Source: Amorphophallus konjac (taxonomy: Eukaryota; Streptophyta; Magnoliopsida; Alismatales; Araceae). Taken from it: a stretch of 64,000 nucleotides of DNA. Below the pieces are notes generated by a model. It saw nothing but the letters and a program-made list of their open reading frames with translations, had not been told where the DNA came from and searched no databases. Below, one piece after another: positions 10,006 to 20,714 of this stretch. Each line of letters begins with the position of its first letter. The stretch's first letter is position 1. Location: contig CM040118.1 of assembly GCA_022559845.1 (NCBI GenBank), positions 232,857,224-232,921,223 of the forward strand, in the 5' to 3' direction. The position numbers and the translations under genes were made by a program.

Positions 10006-10167
10006 CTGCTGATCGACTGAAGTATTGTTTCATTAAACCTACAGAGTCTGGGCACGTGACACTAGGCTGGCATCTGGCACGCAATCCAAGATGCTGAGAG
10101 GTCACCACGTGGACTGAAGCTTGGGCGGGAATCGAAAAGAGCACGCCCTAGCACATGCTGAACCTGA

Positions 10168-10175
10168 TATAAATA
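10168..10175 (+). promoter_or_regulatory. TATA box of 3' LTR
   Basis: TATAAATA at the same offset as 1653-1660 in the 5' LTR, with the same upstream G-boxes. Confidence 0.6.
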
Positions 10176-10529
10176 GAAGCCTCCGTCCATTGAAATAAGT
10201 AGATGAAGAAGAGCGAACCAGATCTGAAAAAAAAAGAGTGATCGAGATAGACTGACAGTGCAGCAGAGAGGCTGTGAGCAGAAGAAGAAGAAAGAAGAGA
10301 CAGAGAGAGAGCCTGCGAAAGAGAAGAAAAAGAAGAGTGAGAAGAAGAGAGAGCTAGAGCAAAGGAAGCTTCAACTGAAGATCAGTTTGTGCTGGACCGT
10401 GGATCAAATCCAGGCCAGCCAGCTCCTGCGAGAGCCTTTATGCATTTTATTCTTCCAGCTTTCTGTTGCTGCGTTTTTGTTTTTCCTTTTAAACCTTCAA
10501 CAGTTGTTCTTCCGACTCTCTTGTGTGAG

Positions 10530-10915
10530 GTCGGGTTCCCTCCGGTTGGGAGGAAGAGAGGTCTGAGACCTCTAGTTTGCAGGTGGCTTGGAGTCACCTG
10601 TGCTTCCCTCTGGGGTTCAGAGGAAGAGAGACTTAGGTCTCTAGGTTTCCCTCCGGTTTGGAGGAAGGGAGGATTGATCCTCCGGTTCTGGTCTTGTGGT
10701 TTCAAGACTAGGTGTTCCCTCCTGATCTGGAGGAAGAGAGACTTGCGTCTCTGGTTTCCAAGTGACTGGGAGTCACTTGGGGTGTCCCTCCGGTTGGGAG
10801 GAAGAGGGGAGGTTGTTCCCCTGGTCAAGCTGTGTGGCAGCAATTTGTTGCAGACTGAGTCTGCAGTTTCTAGCCTAGCTAGTGGAAGCCTCACTCCGGT
10901 TTGGAGTGAGGGGTG
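10530..10915 (+). repeat. Hairpin array, 3' LTR copy
   Basis: Same series of inverted repeats as 2015-2400, differing at two positions: loop base 10564, and 10791, where this copy has the C:G pair. Confidence 0.8.
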
Positions 10916-11206
10916 GACGTAGGTCTTTGGACCGAACCACCTAAAAATCTTGATGTTCTCTTGTGGTGTGTTTTTCCTTATATGTTATTTTCTCTACTGC
11001 GATCTTTAGATGTTTGCTTAGGAGCGTGTGAGAGCTAATAGATTTGTGTTGTCTCACTGAGTTGCTTCTAAGCATTTTCAGCACATTTCATAATCTGTTT
11101 TTAATTCCGCATACTTGAGCATTAGAGTTTTTAATTGGGCGATTTTAGAGCAGGATACATTCACCCCCCCCTCTGTATCCAGGCCTTGCATCCTATCACC
11201 CCTCGG

Positions 11207-11305
11207 TATGAAAACCCGAAAGGGCGCACCGGAAAAAGCTAAAGGGGGCCAGCCTCGGCGAAAACCCGAAAGGGCGGTGAGGTTGGTAATGTGAAAAAAA
11301 AAGAA
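11207..11305 (+). repeat. Left copy of ~95-bp direct repeat bracketing the 67-bp array
   Basis: Two GAAAACCCGAAAGGGCG motifs and a poly(A) stretch. The same order recurs at 12680-12778 on the other side of the array with scattered substitutions. Confidence 0.75.
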
Positions 11306-11449
11306 AAAAAAATCTCTCTCTGCTTATTTTAAGGGTGGCTCTAAGTCAATGACTCCACTCTCTTTTGGCCAAAACATCATATTGATACTATGGCTATGCC
11401 TTATATGTCATCACAGACACCTAGTCTCACCGACGTTCTAACGTTGTCA

Positions 11450-12520
11450 TACTCTGTCCTATCGGGCTCGGCCTATGCGTGCCCCTTTCGGGCTGCCGAC
11501 CTATTCCGCCTATCGACTTCCGGGTTTAGCTCACGTGTCTCTTCTGAGCAGTTAAACCCACTTACCCTTTTGCCCTGCTGGGTTTGGCCTCAGTATGTTC
11601 TCTCGGGCTGCCAACTCATCATGCCTTTCGGCTCATTTTTCCTTTTGGGATTGGCCTCAGTATGCTCTCTCGGACTACCAACTCATCATGCCTTTCGGCT
11701 TATTTTTCCTTCTGGGTTTGGCCTCATTATGCCCTCTCGGGCTACCAACTCATCTTGCCTTTTGGCTCATTTTCCCATCAGGATTGGTCTCAGTATGCCC
11801 TTGTCGGGCTGCCAACCCATCATACCTTTCGGCTCATTTCACTTTCCCGGGTTCGGCCTCAGTATGCCCTCTCGGGCTGCCAACCCATCATGCCTTCTGG
11901 CACATGTCCCACCGGGTCTGGCCTCAGCATGCCCTCTCGGGCTGGTAACCCATCTCACAAATCAGCCGTCGGGTTTGACTCTCACGTCCCATTAGGGCGG
12001 TCAAATCCGCCATTTCCTTCTTCTGGGTCTGACCTCTGCATGCCCCTATCGGGTTGTCAACCCATCTCGCCTCTTTACTTTAGACTTGACTCATATATCC
12101 CACCGGGATCGCCGAGTCTATTCCTTTGTCTCCACGGGCGTGGCCTCTGCGTGCCCTCGTCGGGCTGCCAACCCTATTTGTCTATCGGCTCACGGATTTG
12201 GCTCTTACGTCCCACCTGGGCTGTCAAATCCCTTCCTTTCATCCTATTTGGTGTGGCCTTTGTATGCTCTCTCGGACTGCCAACCCATCCCGCCTATCGG
12301 CCGTCATGTTTAACTCGCATGTCCCTTTCGGACTGTTAAACCTACTCCTTTGTTGTCCCAACCGGGCTTGGCACATGCACACCCCTTTCGGGTTGCCAAC
12401 CCGTTTAGCTTTTGGCTTTCGGATTTGGCTAATTGCGTCCCACTAGGGCAGTCGAATCCACCCATTTGTCCCACCTCTGCGGCACACACGTCCCTACGGG
12501 AGTGCCACTTTCTCCTTGCC
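11450..12520 (+). repeat. Tandem array of a ~67-bp unit
   Basis: Units begin GGCCTCAGTATGCCCTCTCG. Five or six between about 11587 and 11950 are 66-69 bp and well conserved; degenerate units extend either side to about 11450 and 12520. The lack of stops gives long frames (11390-11995, 11584-12339) with periodic peptides, which I regard as repeat by-products. Confidence 0.85.
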
Positions 12521-12679
12521 TTTTAGCATTATAGGACCAAAAAAAAAATGGGGTTAAAAATATTGAGGCCCCAGCGGACTTGGTTGCTTCTGTTAGGGGA
12601 GTAATCAAGGGAAAAAAGGCTTTAACCCGGCTAAGGTGAAAACCCGAAAGGGCGCCTTAGGCAAAAATGGGTATTCCCT

Positions 12680-12778
12680 CAGTGTGAAAACCCGTAAGGG
12701 CGCACTGGAAAAAGTTAAAGGGGCCCAGTCCTGGCGAAAACCCGAAAGGGCGGTAGGGCTGGTAAAGTGAAAAAAAAA
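12680..12778 (+). repeat. Right copy of ~95-bp direct repeat
   Basis: Matches 11207-11305. A further GAAAACCCGAAAGGGCG motif lies just upstream near 12640. Confidence 0.75.
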
Positions 12779-12799
12779 GAGAGAAAAGGCCTATCAAGC

Positions 12800-13290
12800 A
12801 TCAGACTCGCTCCTCCTCAGCTCAGCAAGGCGAGTCTCACTCTGAAGAGCTTCCTCCTGGAGCCCTTCAAGCCTATGGCGAAGAGTCTACATCGGCACGC
12901 GCAAGACTGCGCTCCTCGGTCTCTTGGACCTCTCGCAAAAGCTCCTGGAGCCCCTCAAGCCTACGGCGAAGAGTCTACATCGGCACGCGCAAGACTGCGC
13001 TCCTCTGTCTCTTGGATTTCTCGCAAAAGCTCCTGGACCTCTTGCAAGAGTTCCTCCACTCTTCGGGAGGTCATCTGCTCGCACTCATAGGCGGCCTCGA
13101 CCAGGGCGCCCACCTTAGCCTGGGCCACCCGAAGTCTGCAAAGCTGCCGCTCCTCCTACTGAATCATTAGCTGAGTCCTCCGCCTCCGCTCCTGAATAGC
13201 GCGAAAGCGGGCGAACTCCTCCCATAAAGACACAAGCTCAGTCATCCAGGCGTCCTGAGGGAGACCAAATGCATGCATCTGACAATGTTA
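12800..13290 (-). pseudogene. Antisense coiled-coil ORF remnant in the Gypsy 3' region
   Basis: On the minus strand a charged, heptad-like frame can be read from about 13275 to 12970 (words such as VEELLQEVQELLREIQETEE), with one stop near 13165 and more after the repeat. An 88-bp tandem duplication (12861-12948 and 12949-13036) lies at its 3' end. Tat-lineage elements often carry an additional, sometimes antisense, ORF between pol and the 3' LTR, and this could be the remains of one. I recognise no specific domain. Confidence 0.35.
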
Positions 13291-13590
13291 CACCAAGTTG
13301 AGGACCATTCGGCCACTACATCCCAAGGGCCAGGAAACTCTGAAGCAGCTTTGAAGCCTCACCAGCTGAAGCTAAAACAAAGAAAGGAGTTGCCTCAGCC
13401 CGTGTACGGCCGACATCTACCCAGACCAACGTGCCCTAAGGGCTGGTCTACATCAACCTTGGCTATCACAAGTCAGCAATTAGCCACCTTCAACATTCGG
13501 AGACATACCTCAGCGCTCAGTCGACACATCAACATGTTCGGCTACACCTCAGATGTTAGTCGGCACATCTTTAGCGACACCTCAGTAGTT

Positions 13591-13771
13591 AGCCAGCTTT
13601 AACTTGCGGCTACACACCTCAGCGGTTAGCCGACACGTCTTCAGTGGCATCTCGGTGGTCAGCCAGCACATCTTTGGCGGCACCTCAGCAGTTAGCCAGC
13701 TTTAACTTGCGGCTACACACTTTAGCGGTTAGCCGACACGTCTTCAGTGGCATCTCGGTGGTCAGCCAGCA
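13591..13771 (+). repeat. 103-bp tandem duplication
   Basis: The segment starting AGCCAGCTTTAACTTGCGGC at 13591 recurs at 13694. Shorter CTCAGCGGTTAGCCGACAC-like words recur through 13500-13760. Confidence 0.75.
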
Positions 13772-13880
13772 CCGCGACTTTTGGCCAACGCACCCCCAAG
13801 GGTCGGCCAATGTGGATTTCTAGCTAACACAGCTCAATAGTCAATCAACGACGACTCAGATGGATGCGCCTCTTCGAGAC

Positions 13881-14280
13881 AGGCCTACATCAACTTCGGG
13901 CCAACAAGCCTCGCCGAGGTAGACCTACATCAACCCTAGGCCAACAAGTCTCTCAGACGCAGGCCTACATCAACTTTGGGCTAATAAGCCTCGCCGAGGT
14001 AGGTCCACAGCAACTCCGGACCAACAAGTCTCGCCGAGACAGGTCCACACCAACTCTAGGCCAACAAGTCTCTCAGAAGCATGCCTACATTAGCTCTAGG
14101 CCAACAAGTCTCTCAGAAGCAGGCCTACATCAACTTTGGGCCAATAAGCCTCGCCGAGGCAGGTCCACAGCAACTCCGGGCCAACAAGCCTCGCCGAGGC
14201 AGGTTCACAGCAACTCCAGGCCAGCAAGCCTCTCCGAGGCAGGCCTGCATCAACATTGGGCCAATATGCCCTAAGGGCCG
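13881..14280 (+). repeat. Ten tandem copies of a 40-bp unit
   Basis: Units begin at 13881 and every 40 bp to 14241 with no length change (starts AGGCCTACATC, AGGTCCACAGC and the like). Alternating AGTCTCTCAGA and AGCCTCGCCGAGG ends suggest at least two variants. Open frames 13864-14274 and 14081-14365 reflect the repeat. Confidence 0.92.
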
Positions 14281-14623
14281 GTCCGCATCAACTTTGGCTG
14301 CACCCCCAAAGATTGGCCAGCATCCAACTTCAGGCCAATATGTCCTAGAGGACGGTGTACATTAGCTTTGGCCAGTATACCCTAAGGGTTGGTCGACATC
14401 AGCTTCAGGTCAAAGTGTCTCGCCGAGGTAGACTTACGTCACTTCTAGCCCGGTGGGTCTCACTGAGACAAGCCCGCATCAACTCTCAACTTTCTGGAAA
14501 GCAATGAAGTAGTGAGGTGCAGTTCTACAACAATCTTCCCATGTCATGAAGACTCAGGAGATATCAAAAATACTACAAAGGGCACGGACCGTCCGCCTCT
14601 GCCTTCGGCCTCGACGAACGTTC

Positions 14624-14633
14624 CGTGGGGGGC
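14624..14633 (+). other. Probable polypurine tract before 3' LTR
   Basis: A CGTGGGGGGC run lies three bases upstream of the LTR start inferred by alignment with 53871. It supports reading 14637-16696 as a 3' LTR rather than a solo LTR. Confidence 0.5.
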
Positions 14634-14636
14634 ATT

Positions 14637-16696
14637 TATTGCATCTGTAATTTTCTCGAAATACTTCGAGAATTTCATTCTGAAACAACCGACGAAAAAA
14701 ATATACAGTGTAGTGCTGATGTCGTCGGACCGCGGAGTACCTCCGTGATTTAGGGTATATCGACCTGATCATATTATCACAAGTGGCATCGCGGCAATAG
14801 AAGTTAAGAGGAAGACATGCATGCACGCCTGTCGAAGCGGCCGAGCAAGTGTATCACACGGCACGGACGGGCGCGAAGATTCCTCCCCACGCAGCGCCAC
14901 CACGGCTTCTTCTCAACTCAGGTTGACAGAAATGGAGCAAAACGGCGCGAAGAGGGGCTAAAACGCATGCCCAAGGGTCAAACGACCCTTCCCGGACACG
15001 AGAGGGGACCGCGCGACCCCGCTGGCATCCCAGCGGGGCCGCGCGACCCCGCCAGGGACCTCCGGGGCCGCGCGACCCCCCCATTCTCTCCCGTGTTTTA
15101 AAAAAAAAGAAGGGGGAAAAGGGGCAGCGGGGTCAAAAAATCATTTTGCCACCCTCAGCGGGGTCATTTAACCCCTTTTGGCATCCAGAGGGGTCAAAAT
15201 GGCTTTTTGCCACCCCATCTTGACAGAATTGAGGCAAATTTGTTAATTTGACCCCTCTGGGCCTCTCGCCTTCTATAAATAGACCCCCAAGGGTCCAAGT
15301 GGAGGACGACAACAAGATCTACAACCTACGAAGACATACGAAGCTACCAAGCATCCAGAGGTGTTTTGTTTTGTTTGTCTTGGCCTGTGAGGGGTAAGTC
15401 TCCGGGTCTTGTACTTATGCCCCTACGGGGCATTTTTGTAATTACGCCCCTCAGTGGGCCATGTTGGTAATTATGTCTCTCAGCGGGCCGTGTTTTGTAA
15501 GTCTTTACGCCCCCGGGACGACTAAGTTATATGGTTCTGTCCCTACAATGACGGAATTATAAAAATGTCCTCCCCGGGACCGTAAAAGACGGAAGTCCTG
15601 TAATTTACAGTTTTACTCTGCGATCTTTTGTAATCGGGACTACGTCCCTACCTCCCGCTCTAATGCGGACTTTTGTACAGTCGATAACTCGCCGAAAACC
15701 CTTGTACTCATTCGGACTATAAAAGCACTCAGCATATTTTATGTATGTCCTAAGGGGGGAAATTACAAGAAAACCCCCGACTTGTCAAAATTGCATATAA
15801 ACCCCTCCTTCGACCAAATTGACATTTTGTGTCTTCTACGAAGCCCCTTGTCATTCCTTTGGTCCGGAAACGTTGTCGACGCAGTCCGACATTCAGATGT
15901 CACCCCAAACCTTGGTCTATGCAGGGTGTGGTAAAATTACCGAAATACCCTTTTGGCCCAGAAATGGCCTCAGAGCCCTTAAAACCCTCTAGAAATGGCC
16001 TCAATGCCTTGGGGAGTCAGGGACCCGATCCTACTTCCGTTCCAGCCCAGAAATTTCAGAAATACCCCTGGCCTGGGAAAATTACCAAAATACCCCTAGG
16101 GTGGTAAAATTATCGAAATATCCTCGGGGTTCAGAAAACTTTTCTCTACTTCAAAAAAAATGCCTACGGCTTTCGCATATTTGCGTCTTCACTCCTAAGT
16201 CTTAGGGTTTCGCTCAGACTTAGCCCTAATTACTCAAATACCCCTGGGCTGGTAAAATTACCGAAATACCCTCGGGGCCCAGAAAACTCTCCTTTACTTT
16301 AAAATTCTTATGGCTTCCGCATATTTGCGGTTCTAATCCCAAATCTTAGGGTTTTGTTCAGACCTAGCCCTAACTCAATTGTTTCTGTTGGTCGGTGGTG
16401 AGTGAGTGGACAGCGTAAGCCCTTCAAGAGAGTTTACCCTCAACATCAGAACCCCCATAGAGGACTTTTGGGATTTCTTTGACAGTCAAACAAAGGTGTT
16501 CGGACGTTAGGCCGATGTAAATCAACACTGACTACGGTCAGTGGGGAGAGGTCCAGCACTCGAACCCAAATCGTCTGATACGATGCGCACTCACGGAATC
16601 ACCCTCTATATTAAGGGGGGGAATGTTTCTTTTCAAAAAGAACAAAATCTATATTTTATCTACGATAAAACCGATTAGATTTTTCCGTGTCTCACA
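14637..16696 (+). repeat. Tat-like Gypsy LTR (family shared with 53871-55900 and 35023-37109)
   Basis: Aligned by eye with the LTR at 53871-55900. Shared landmarks are a TTGCA-type start, GAGCAAGTGTATCACACGG (near 14844), a GC-rich palindrome cluster (15006-15080), a TATA box (15274-15281), AAATTACCGAAATACCC repeats (15930-16280) and TTCCGTGTCTCACA at the end. The start reads TATTGC instead of TGTTGC. Five-base flanks do not match (GCATT left, GTGTA right), which fits a 3' LTR whose 5' partner is lost. Confidence 0.8.
15274..15281 (+). promoter_or_regulatory. TATA box of Gypsy LTR
   Basis: TATAAATA followed by GACCC. The same box and following bases occur at 54646-54653 and, antisense, at 36234-36241. 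Confidence 0.6.
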
Positions 16697-17640
16697 GTGT
16701 ACAATGAGATCGTTGGGAGGGAGCATCATCATATTCTTGAAATTATGTGGGCTCTCCTCATTTATGGCAGGTTCCTGTGGCATGGGTTGGGTATTAAATA
16801 TTTTCGACAAACTTAATTTGGTACTCTTGTGTAAAAAGTTGTGGAGTTGTCTCGAGGAGTGGGTTGAACGGTTCCACACTTCATTTGTAACAATGAGGTT
16901 GCAAGTTCAATTCCTCTCGGTGGCTAACTGCAGTGTGCCTTCGTCACGATGTCCGTACCCCAGGGTGGTTTCCCCTGGTCATCAAAAAAGGAAAAAAAGG
17001 TTGTGGAACTGGCACAGAAGAATGGGGACCATGCCATTGTGATTGGAAGTGAGCGAACCAAAGTATGGTAGGAGAGGAGGGTTGTGGGATATAGCATCCC
17101 TCACTTTGAGATGTGTACCCTGATCCTGCAAACCTAGGAGCTACATGGCAGGCACTTCTAACTTGGAAATGGGAAATCAGTTTTATTCTGGCAGGGTGGA
17201 GATGAAGCTGTGGCCGAGTTGTTCATAACCTTTTTCCAGTGTTGTTAGACCAGAGTTTGATGAGGGGGGGGGGGTTACAATCACAGACAAACAGGGCTGG
17301 TTGGGCTTGTAAGTTCAGTAAGTAATTTTCATGATTGGGAGAGTGGGCCGCTAGGTGAGTTATTATTCATCATGACATATTCACTGCTAGCTATCAGGTG
17401 GTAGACCCATGATTTTAATGATGAGAAAGGCAACAAAGAATTTTTAGTAAGGACTATCTACTGGATCATGGGGTGGGGGATTTGTTTCTCCGTGCTGAAA
17501 ACTCTCTGGCACCTTTAGACCAAACCCATTTTTTCCTTGCTCATTTATCTCTCTCTTAAGCCAACTATGGTTGGTTAAGTTGACAGGGATAAGGGCACAT
17601 GCAATATGCAGAAATATTCAGAGTGTGGAATCTAACATGG
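16697..17640. other. Intron sequence, no gene; one weak SINE candidate
   Basis: No HMA1 exon or element coding was recognised. Around 16840-17000 a GTTCAATTCC box (similar to a tRNA B box) is followed by about 90 bp ending ATCAAAAAAGGAAAAAAAGG. That would suit a tRNA-derived SINE, but no clear A box or target duplication was found. Confidence 0.35.
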
Positions 17641-18140
17641 ATATATGAGGCATTCAATCAAATATGAAAGACTTTTAGGGTATATGTCATATGCGTAGAA
17701 AGAATTTTCATCAACGTCGTCACTATCAGATCCTAATGCTATTTTTTTGGGTTTAGCTAGATGAATGCTGTCCCATGACTTTATTCTGTCCAGTGCCACA
17801 TTCATAGTTATACTTGGAAAAGTCATTTCTTTTAGCTACATCAAGCTACTAATTTTAGGCCTTCCTCCAGTCCTTTTACTATTTTCTTCCTGAACTTGAT
17901 TGCATATTCTGATAGGCATCAAACTTGTATGATGCTGAAGGTGCCCAAACCATCTAAGCTTATATATTCGTGGGTGTATATATACATATGTATATATATG
18001 TATATATATATATATATCAAGCTACTAATTTTAGGCCTTCCTCCAGTCCTTTTACTATTTTCTTCCTGAACTTGATTGCATATTCTGATAGGCATCAAAC
18101 TTGTATGATGCTGCAGGTGCCCAAACCATCTAAGCTTATA
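17640..18140 (-). pseudogene. 3' end of an RTE-type LINE ORF, internally duplicated
   Basis: On the minus strand 17962-17700 encodes a KLRWFGHLQHH motif, then a Lys/Arg-rich stretch with GGRPK, then an ALDRIK..W..IHLAKP motif. These are the usual C-terminal motifs of plant RTE-clade LINE polyproteins. A stop codon lies at about 17838. The first third is duplicated with a 177-bp offset (18018-18135), separated by an AT microsatellite (17970-18018). Confidence 0.65.
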
Positions 18141-18384
18141 TATATATATTGTAGCTTGGCCATCTTAATCTGGTTGAACTCTTCATCACATTCTTCTTAT
18201 TTTCTTGTTTTTCCTTGTGATAGTCATTCTTTCAATAGCTACTTTCTTGATAACTTTATCATGTATGGCCCTGTAATTGTTTATCCTGGTTGGCAGTTTC
18301 TTTTTTTCATTTGCTTGTTGGATTTGAAGGCCTTACCAACTTATTCAGTTCCTTAACTAAATTTGTCTTATCATTTTGATTTAG

Positions 18385-18580
18385 GCCACCAAAGCATGGA
18401 AGGACTCAACATTGAGCAAGATTGTGCAACTGACTGAAGAAGGACAGCTAAACAAGCCAAAACTACAAAGGTGGCTTGATGAGTTTGGTGAGCATTACAG
18501 CAAAGTTGTTGTGGCTCTATCGGTGACAGTTGCACTCCTTGGTCCATTTCTTTTCAAGTGGCCTTTTATCGGATCATCAG
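18385..18580 (+). CDS. HMA1: HMA1 chloroplast P1B-type ATPase, internal exon
   Basis: The exon begins after TTTTGATTTAG (acceptor) with codons for ATKAWKDSTLSKIVQL and ends GGATCATCAG before GTATGC (donor). It is 196 bp with an intact frame and leaves a phase-1 split codon. The peptide covers the KPKLQRWLDEFGEHYSK segment and the following membrane helix ending LGPFLFKWPF, which I recognise from HMA1, the chloroplast-envelope P1B-type ATPase that moves Cu, Zn and related metals. The ATPase core and SPC motif follow on the next exon, 30.5 kb downstream. No upstream exon is visible. Confidence 0.9.
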
Positions 18581-18862
18581 GTATGCTGTGGCAAAAAACT
18601 ATCTCAAGTGGGATAGAATATCAGGAAATATGGCTATCCAATTGTGATAAAAAACTATTATGATTATTGCATAATTTTTGGCTTTCCAAGTCATCATCAG
18701 ATTGCAGAGGATGTACATTTCAAATGTTCATGCTGACTATCTATAACAGAGATGAGTGTCAAAAATATGGGGAGTGATGTCAGACTGATATCCTTGTTGA
18801 TTTTCAGGAAAGAACAGGTAGCGTATGGAAGAGAAGAAGAGGAAGAAGGGAGAGGGAGCAAC

Positions 18863-19040
18863 TGCAGTCAGAAAAAACTGACTTGCGGCCTCCACAACCC
18901 AACGATTTTATTAATTAGGGTAGTTCCAAACCAAAAAATACAAATAGGACAAAAATACCTCTTATAGGGACGAACAGCTTGACTACCCAAATAACTAACT
19001 GAAAGAAAACTATGCACCGTGGCTACACTCTCCCTCAAGC
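18863..19040 (-). repeat. Short 3' LTR and polypurine tract of an antisense Copia element
   Basis: Minus-strand CTTGAGGGAGAG (19028-19040) is a Copia-style polypurine tract. It is followed in that direction by a short TG...CA segment (19027 to about 18863) ending near TGACTGCA. No second LTR is seen upstream of the gag remnant, so this is a 5'-truncated copy. Confidence 0.55.
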
Positions 19041-19044
19041 TGGG

Positions 19045-20311
19045 TATAGATATCAAGCATACTCACCTTGCTTAAACAACGTTGAAACTGAGCAGTGGAT
19101 TGTCCTTTTGTAAAAATATCTGCAACCTGATCTTGTCACTTCACATATGGCGGACAAATGTCTCCCGAGTCAAGCTTTATGAAATGGCGATCAATCTCAA
19201 TGTTTTGTTCAATCATGCTGGACAAGATTATTTGCAATGTTGATGGCAGCCTTGTTGTCACAGTAGAGCTTCATTGGTAGTCCAATTCGAGTACCAAGGT
19301 CCATTAGGAATAGTCTCAGCCATACCATCTCTGTAACACAGTTGGCTGTGGCTCGATACTCTACTTCAGCACTGGACCTTGCACAGACGGTTTGTTTCTT
19401 ACTTATCCACGAAATAAGATTGCCTCCCCAAAACAAGCAGTACCCAGTAGTAGATCTCCTGTCATCTTTAGAACCTTCCCAGTCAGCATCTGAGTAACTT
19501 TCAATCAACAAATTGTTATGCTTTGAAAATAAAAGTCCTTTCCCAAGACAGGACTTGATGTACCGAAGTATCCTTTCAACAGCCTTAATATGTCAAGTCA
19601 GGACGAGTGAGTCCCAGATAAAGAAGACGACCAACCAGTCTCTGATACTTCCCTCTTTCTAACTGTGACAAGAGATCACCATCCACGTCATTCAGACCAT
19701 GGTTGACTTCGATTGGAGTGTCTGCCAGTTTGCAACCAAATTTTATTGTCTCCTCTAACAAATCCAGAGCATATTGCCTATGACAAATATAAATACCCTG
19801 CTGCGAACGAGCAACTTCAATACCGAGGAAATATTTAAGCTTCCCCAAGTCTTTAATATCTAACTCCTGCGCAAGATTTTGTTTTAGCTTTTCAATTTCC
19901 TTTTCGTTATCACCTGTGAAGATCATATCATCCATATAAACCAGCAGGATAACAGCCTTGCCACCTTGCCATTTAAAAAGAGTGTGATCAGAATTGTCTT
20001 GAGAATAGCCAAAACTCAGCATAGCTTTGCGTAACCTATCAAACCATGCCTTGGGTGATTGTTTTAGCCCATAAAGAGCTTTATTCAGCTTACATACTCT
20101 CTCCCTTACATCAAGTCATTGAGGGGGTTCCATATATACCTCTTCTTGCAAATCACCGTTCAAGAAGACATTTTTGACATCCAGCTGATAAATAGATCAA
20201 GAGAAGTGAACCGCAAGAGCTAACATCACCCGCACAGATTTAAAATGAGCAACGGGGGCAAAAGTCTCTAAATAATCTATGCCATAGGTTTGAGTGAAAC
20301 CACAAGCAACT
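19045..20311 (-). pseudogene. Copia reverse transcriptase and RNase H, degraded
   Basis: Read downwards from 20311: a GFTQTYGIDYLETFAPVA segment (start of Copia RT), a KALYGLKQSPKAW motif near 20085-20045, YMDDM (the RT active-site box) near 19935, FLGIEVARS, then RNase H with SDADWEGSKDDRRSTTGYC and CDNKAAINIANN at 19209-19511. Frameshifts and stops break it (for example near 20115, 20190 and 19590), so it is not functional. Integrase and protease should lie upstream, but that part is missing and a TRIM sits at the gap. Confidence 0.85.
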
Positions 20312-20708
20312 AATAGTCCCGTATTGGAAACATGTTAAAACAAAATATGTTTAAAATAGTGGAGCCCTCTCCACTCAATACCTTAAGGTTTTGAGTTGGA
20401 TGGCCCAATCCATTAAACTTTAATATGACATTAGAGGTCATGGTTATGATCTGGGCTGCGCACCTCATATTTGTCATAATCCACGTGATAGAGCCTAACC
20501 CGCTTGCACGTGAGGGGGCGTGTTAGAATAGTCCCGTATTGGAAACGGGTTAGAACAAAATATATTTAAAGTAATAAAGCCCTTTTCTTGTTGTTGTTTT
20601 TTTTAGGGGAAGGGGAAAAGCGGGCCTCCTTGCGGGAGGGCGCGGCTTGCTCCACTTAATGCCTTAAGGTTTTGAGTTAGATGACCCAATCCAATAAACT
20701 TTAATACA
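20312..20708 (+). mobile_element. TRIM: short LTR element with two LTRs and almost no interior
   Basis: Two copies of a segment starting (TGTTAG)AATAGTCCCGTATTGG and ending near AAACTTTAATA lie at 20312-20425 and 20521-20708. About 95 bp lie between: a weak primer-site-like stretch after the first LTR (a corrupted TGGTATCAGAGC, near 20426-20440) and GTGAGGGGGCG before the second (near 20510-20520), a polypurine tract. The second LTR has a ~65-bp T/G-rich insertion (20583-20650). No coding. Confidence 0.75.
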
Positions 20709-20714
20709 ACATGA

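Larger units (their letters stand above)
1131..11198 (+). mobile_element. Gag-only Sirevirus-lineage LTR retrotransposon (TR-GAG-like)
   Basis: The element has a truncated 5' LTR (1131-2683), an initiator-tRNA-type primer site (2686-2697), a Gag coding region broken by a frameshift (2804-5000), 2.5 kb of non-coding internal DNA with repeated polypurine tracts, and a 3.6-kb 3' LTR (7573-11198). No protease, integrase, reverse transcriptase or RNase H coding was found in any frame, so it must have moved using enzymes from another element. Lineage signs are a Gag with a long coiled coil, a GPKTVWVP-like motif after the knuckles, the TGTTGGAT LTR start and AGGGGGAG polypurine tracts. The 1553 bp shared by the two LTRs differ at about 11 positions by eye, so the insertion is recent. 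Confidence 0.85.
7573..11198 (+). repeat. Full-length 3' LTR (3.63 kb)
   Basis: It starts TGTTGGAT after the polypurine tract and ends TATCA, matching the 5' LTR end. The first 170 bp repeat TTTGATGATGAC-like words. 7790-10005 is the AAGTCTATACA array, G-boxes and a TATA box follow (10168-10175), and the hairpin array lies at 10530-10915. Open frames inside the LTR (for example around 8429-8887 and 10389-10922) are by-products of the repeats, not genes. Target duplication cannot be tested because the 5' LTR end is missing. Confidence 0.9.
11199..16696 (+). mobile_element. 3' part of a degraded Tat-like Gypsy element (3' untranslated region plus 3' LTR)
   Basis: 11199-14636 has no pol coding but a succession of unrelated tandem arrays and ends in a polypurine tract directly before an LTR of the same family as 53871-55900. 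Tat/Ogre-lineage Gypsy elements are known for long, hypervariable 3' untranslated regions rich in tandem repeats, which fits. The 5' side ends at the 3' LTR of the gag-only element. Assignment as one element is inference from order and from the polypurine tract. Confidence 0.6.

Noticed and set aside
11390..12339. 201- and 251-residue frames
   Set aside because: Overlapping frames over a 67-bp tandem array with periodic peptides; best explained as stop-free repeats.
14637..16696. Solo LTR interpretation
   Set aside because: Flanking five-base words do not match and a polypurine tract lies directly upstream, so a 3' LTR of a truncated element fits better.
16840..17000. tRNA-derived SINE
   Set aside because: A B-box-like word and an A-rich end are present, but no convincing A box or target duplication, so not called as a separate mobile element.
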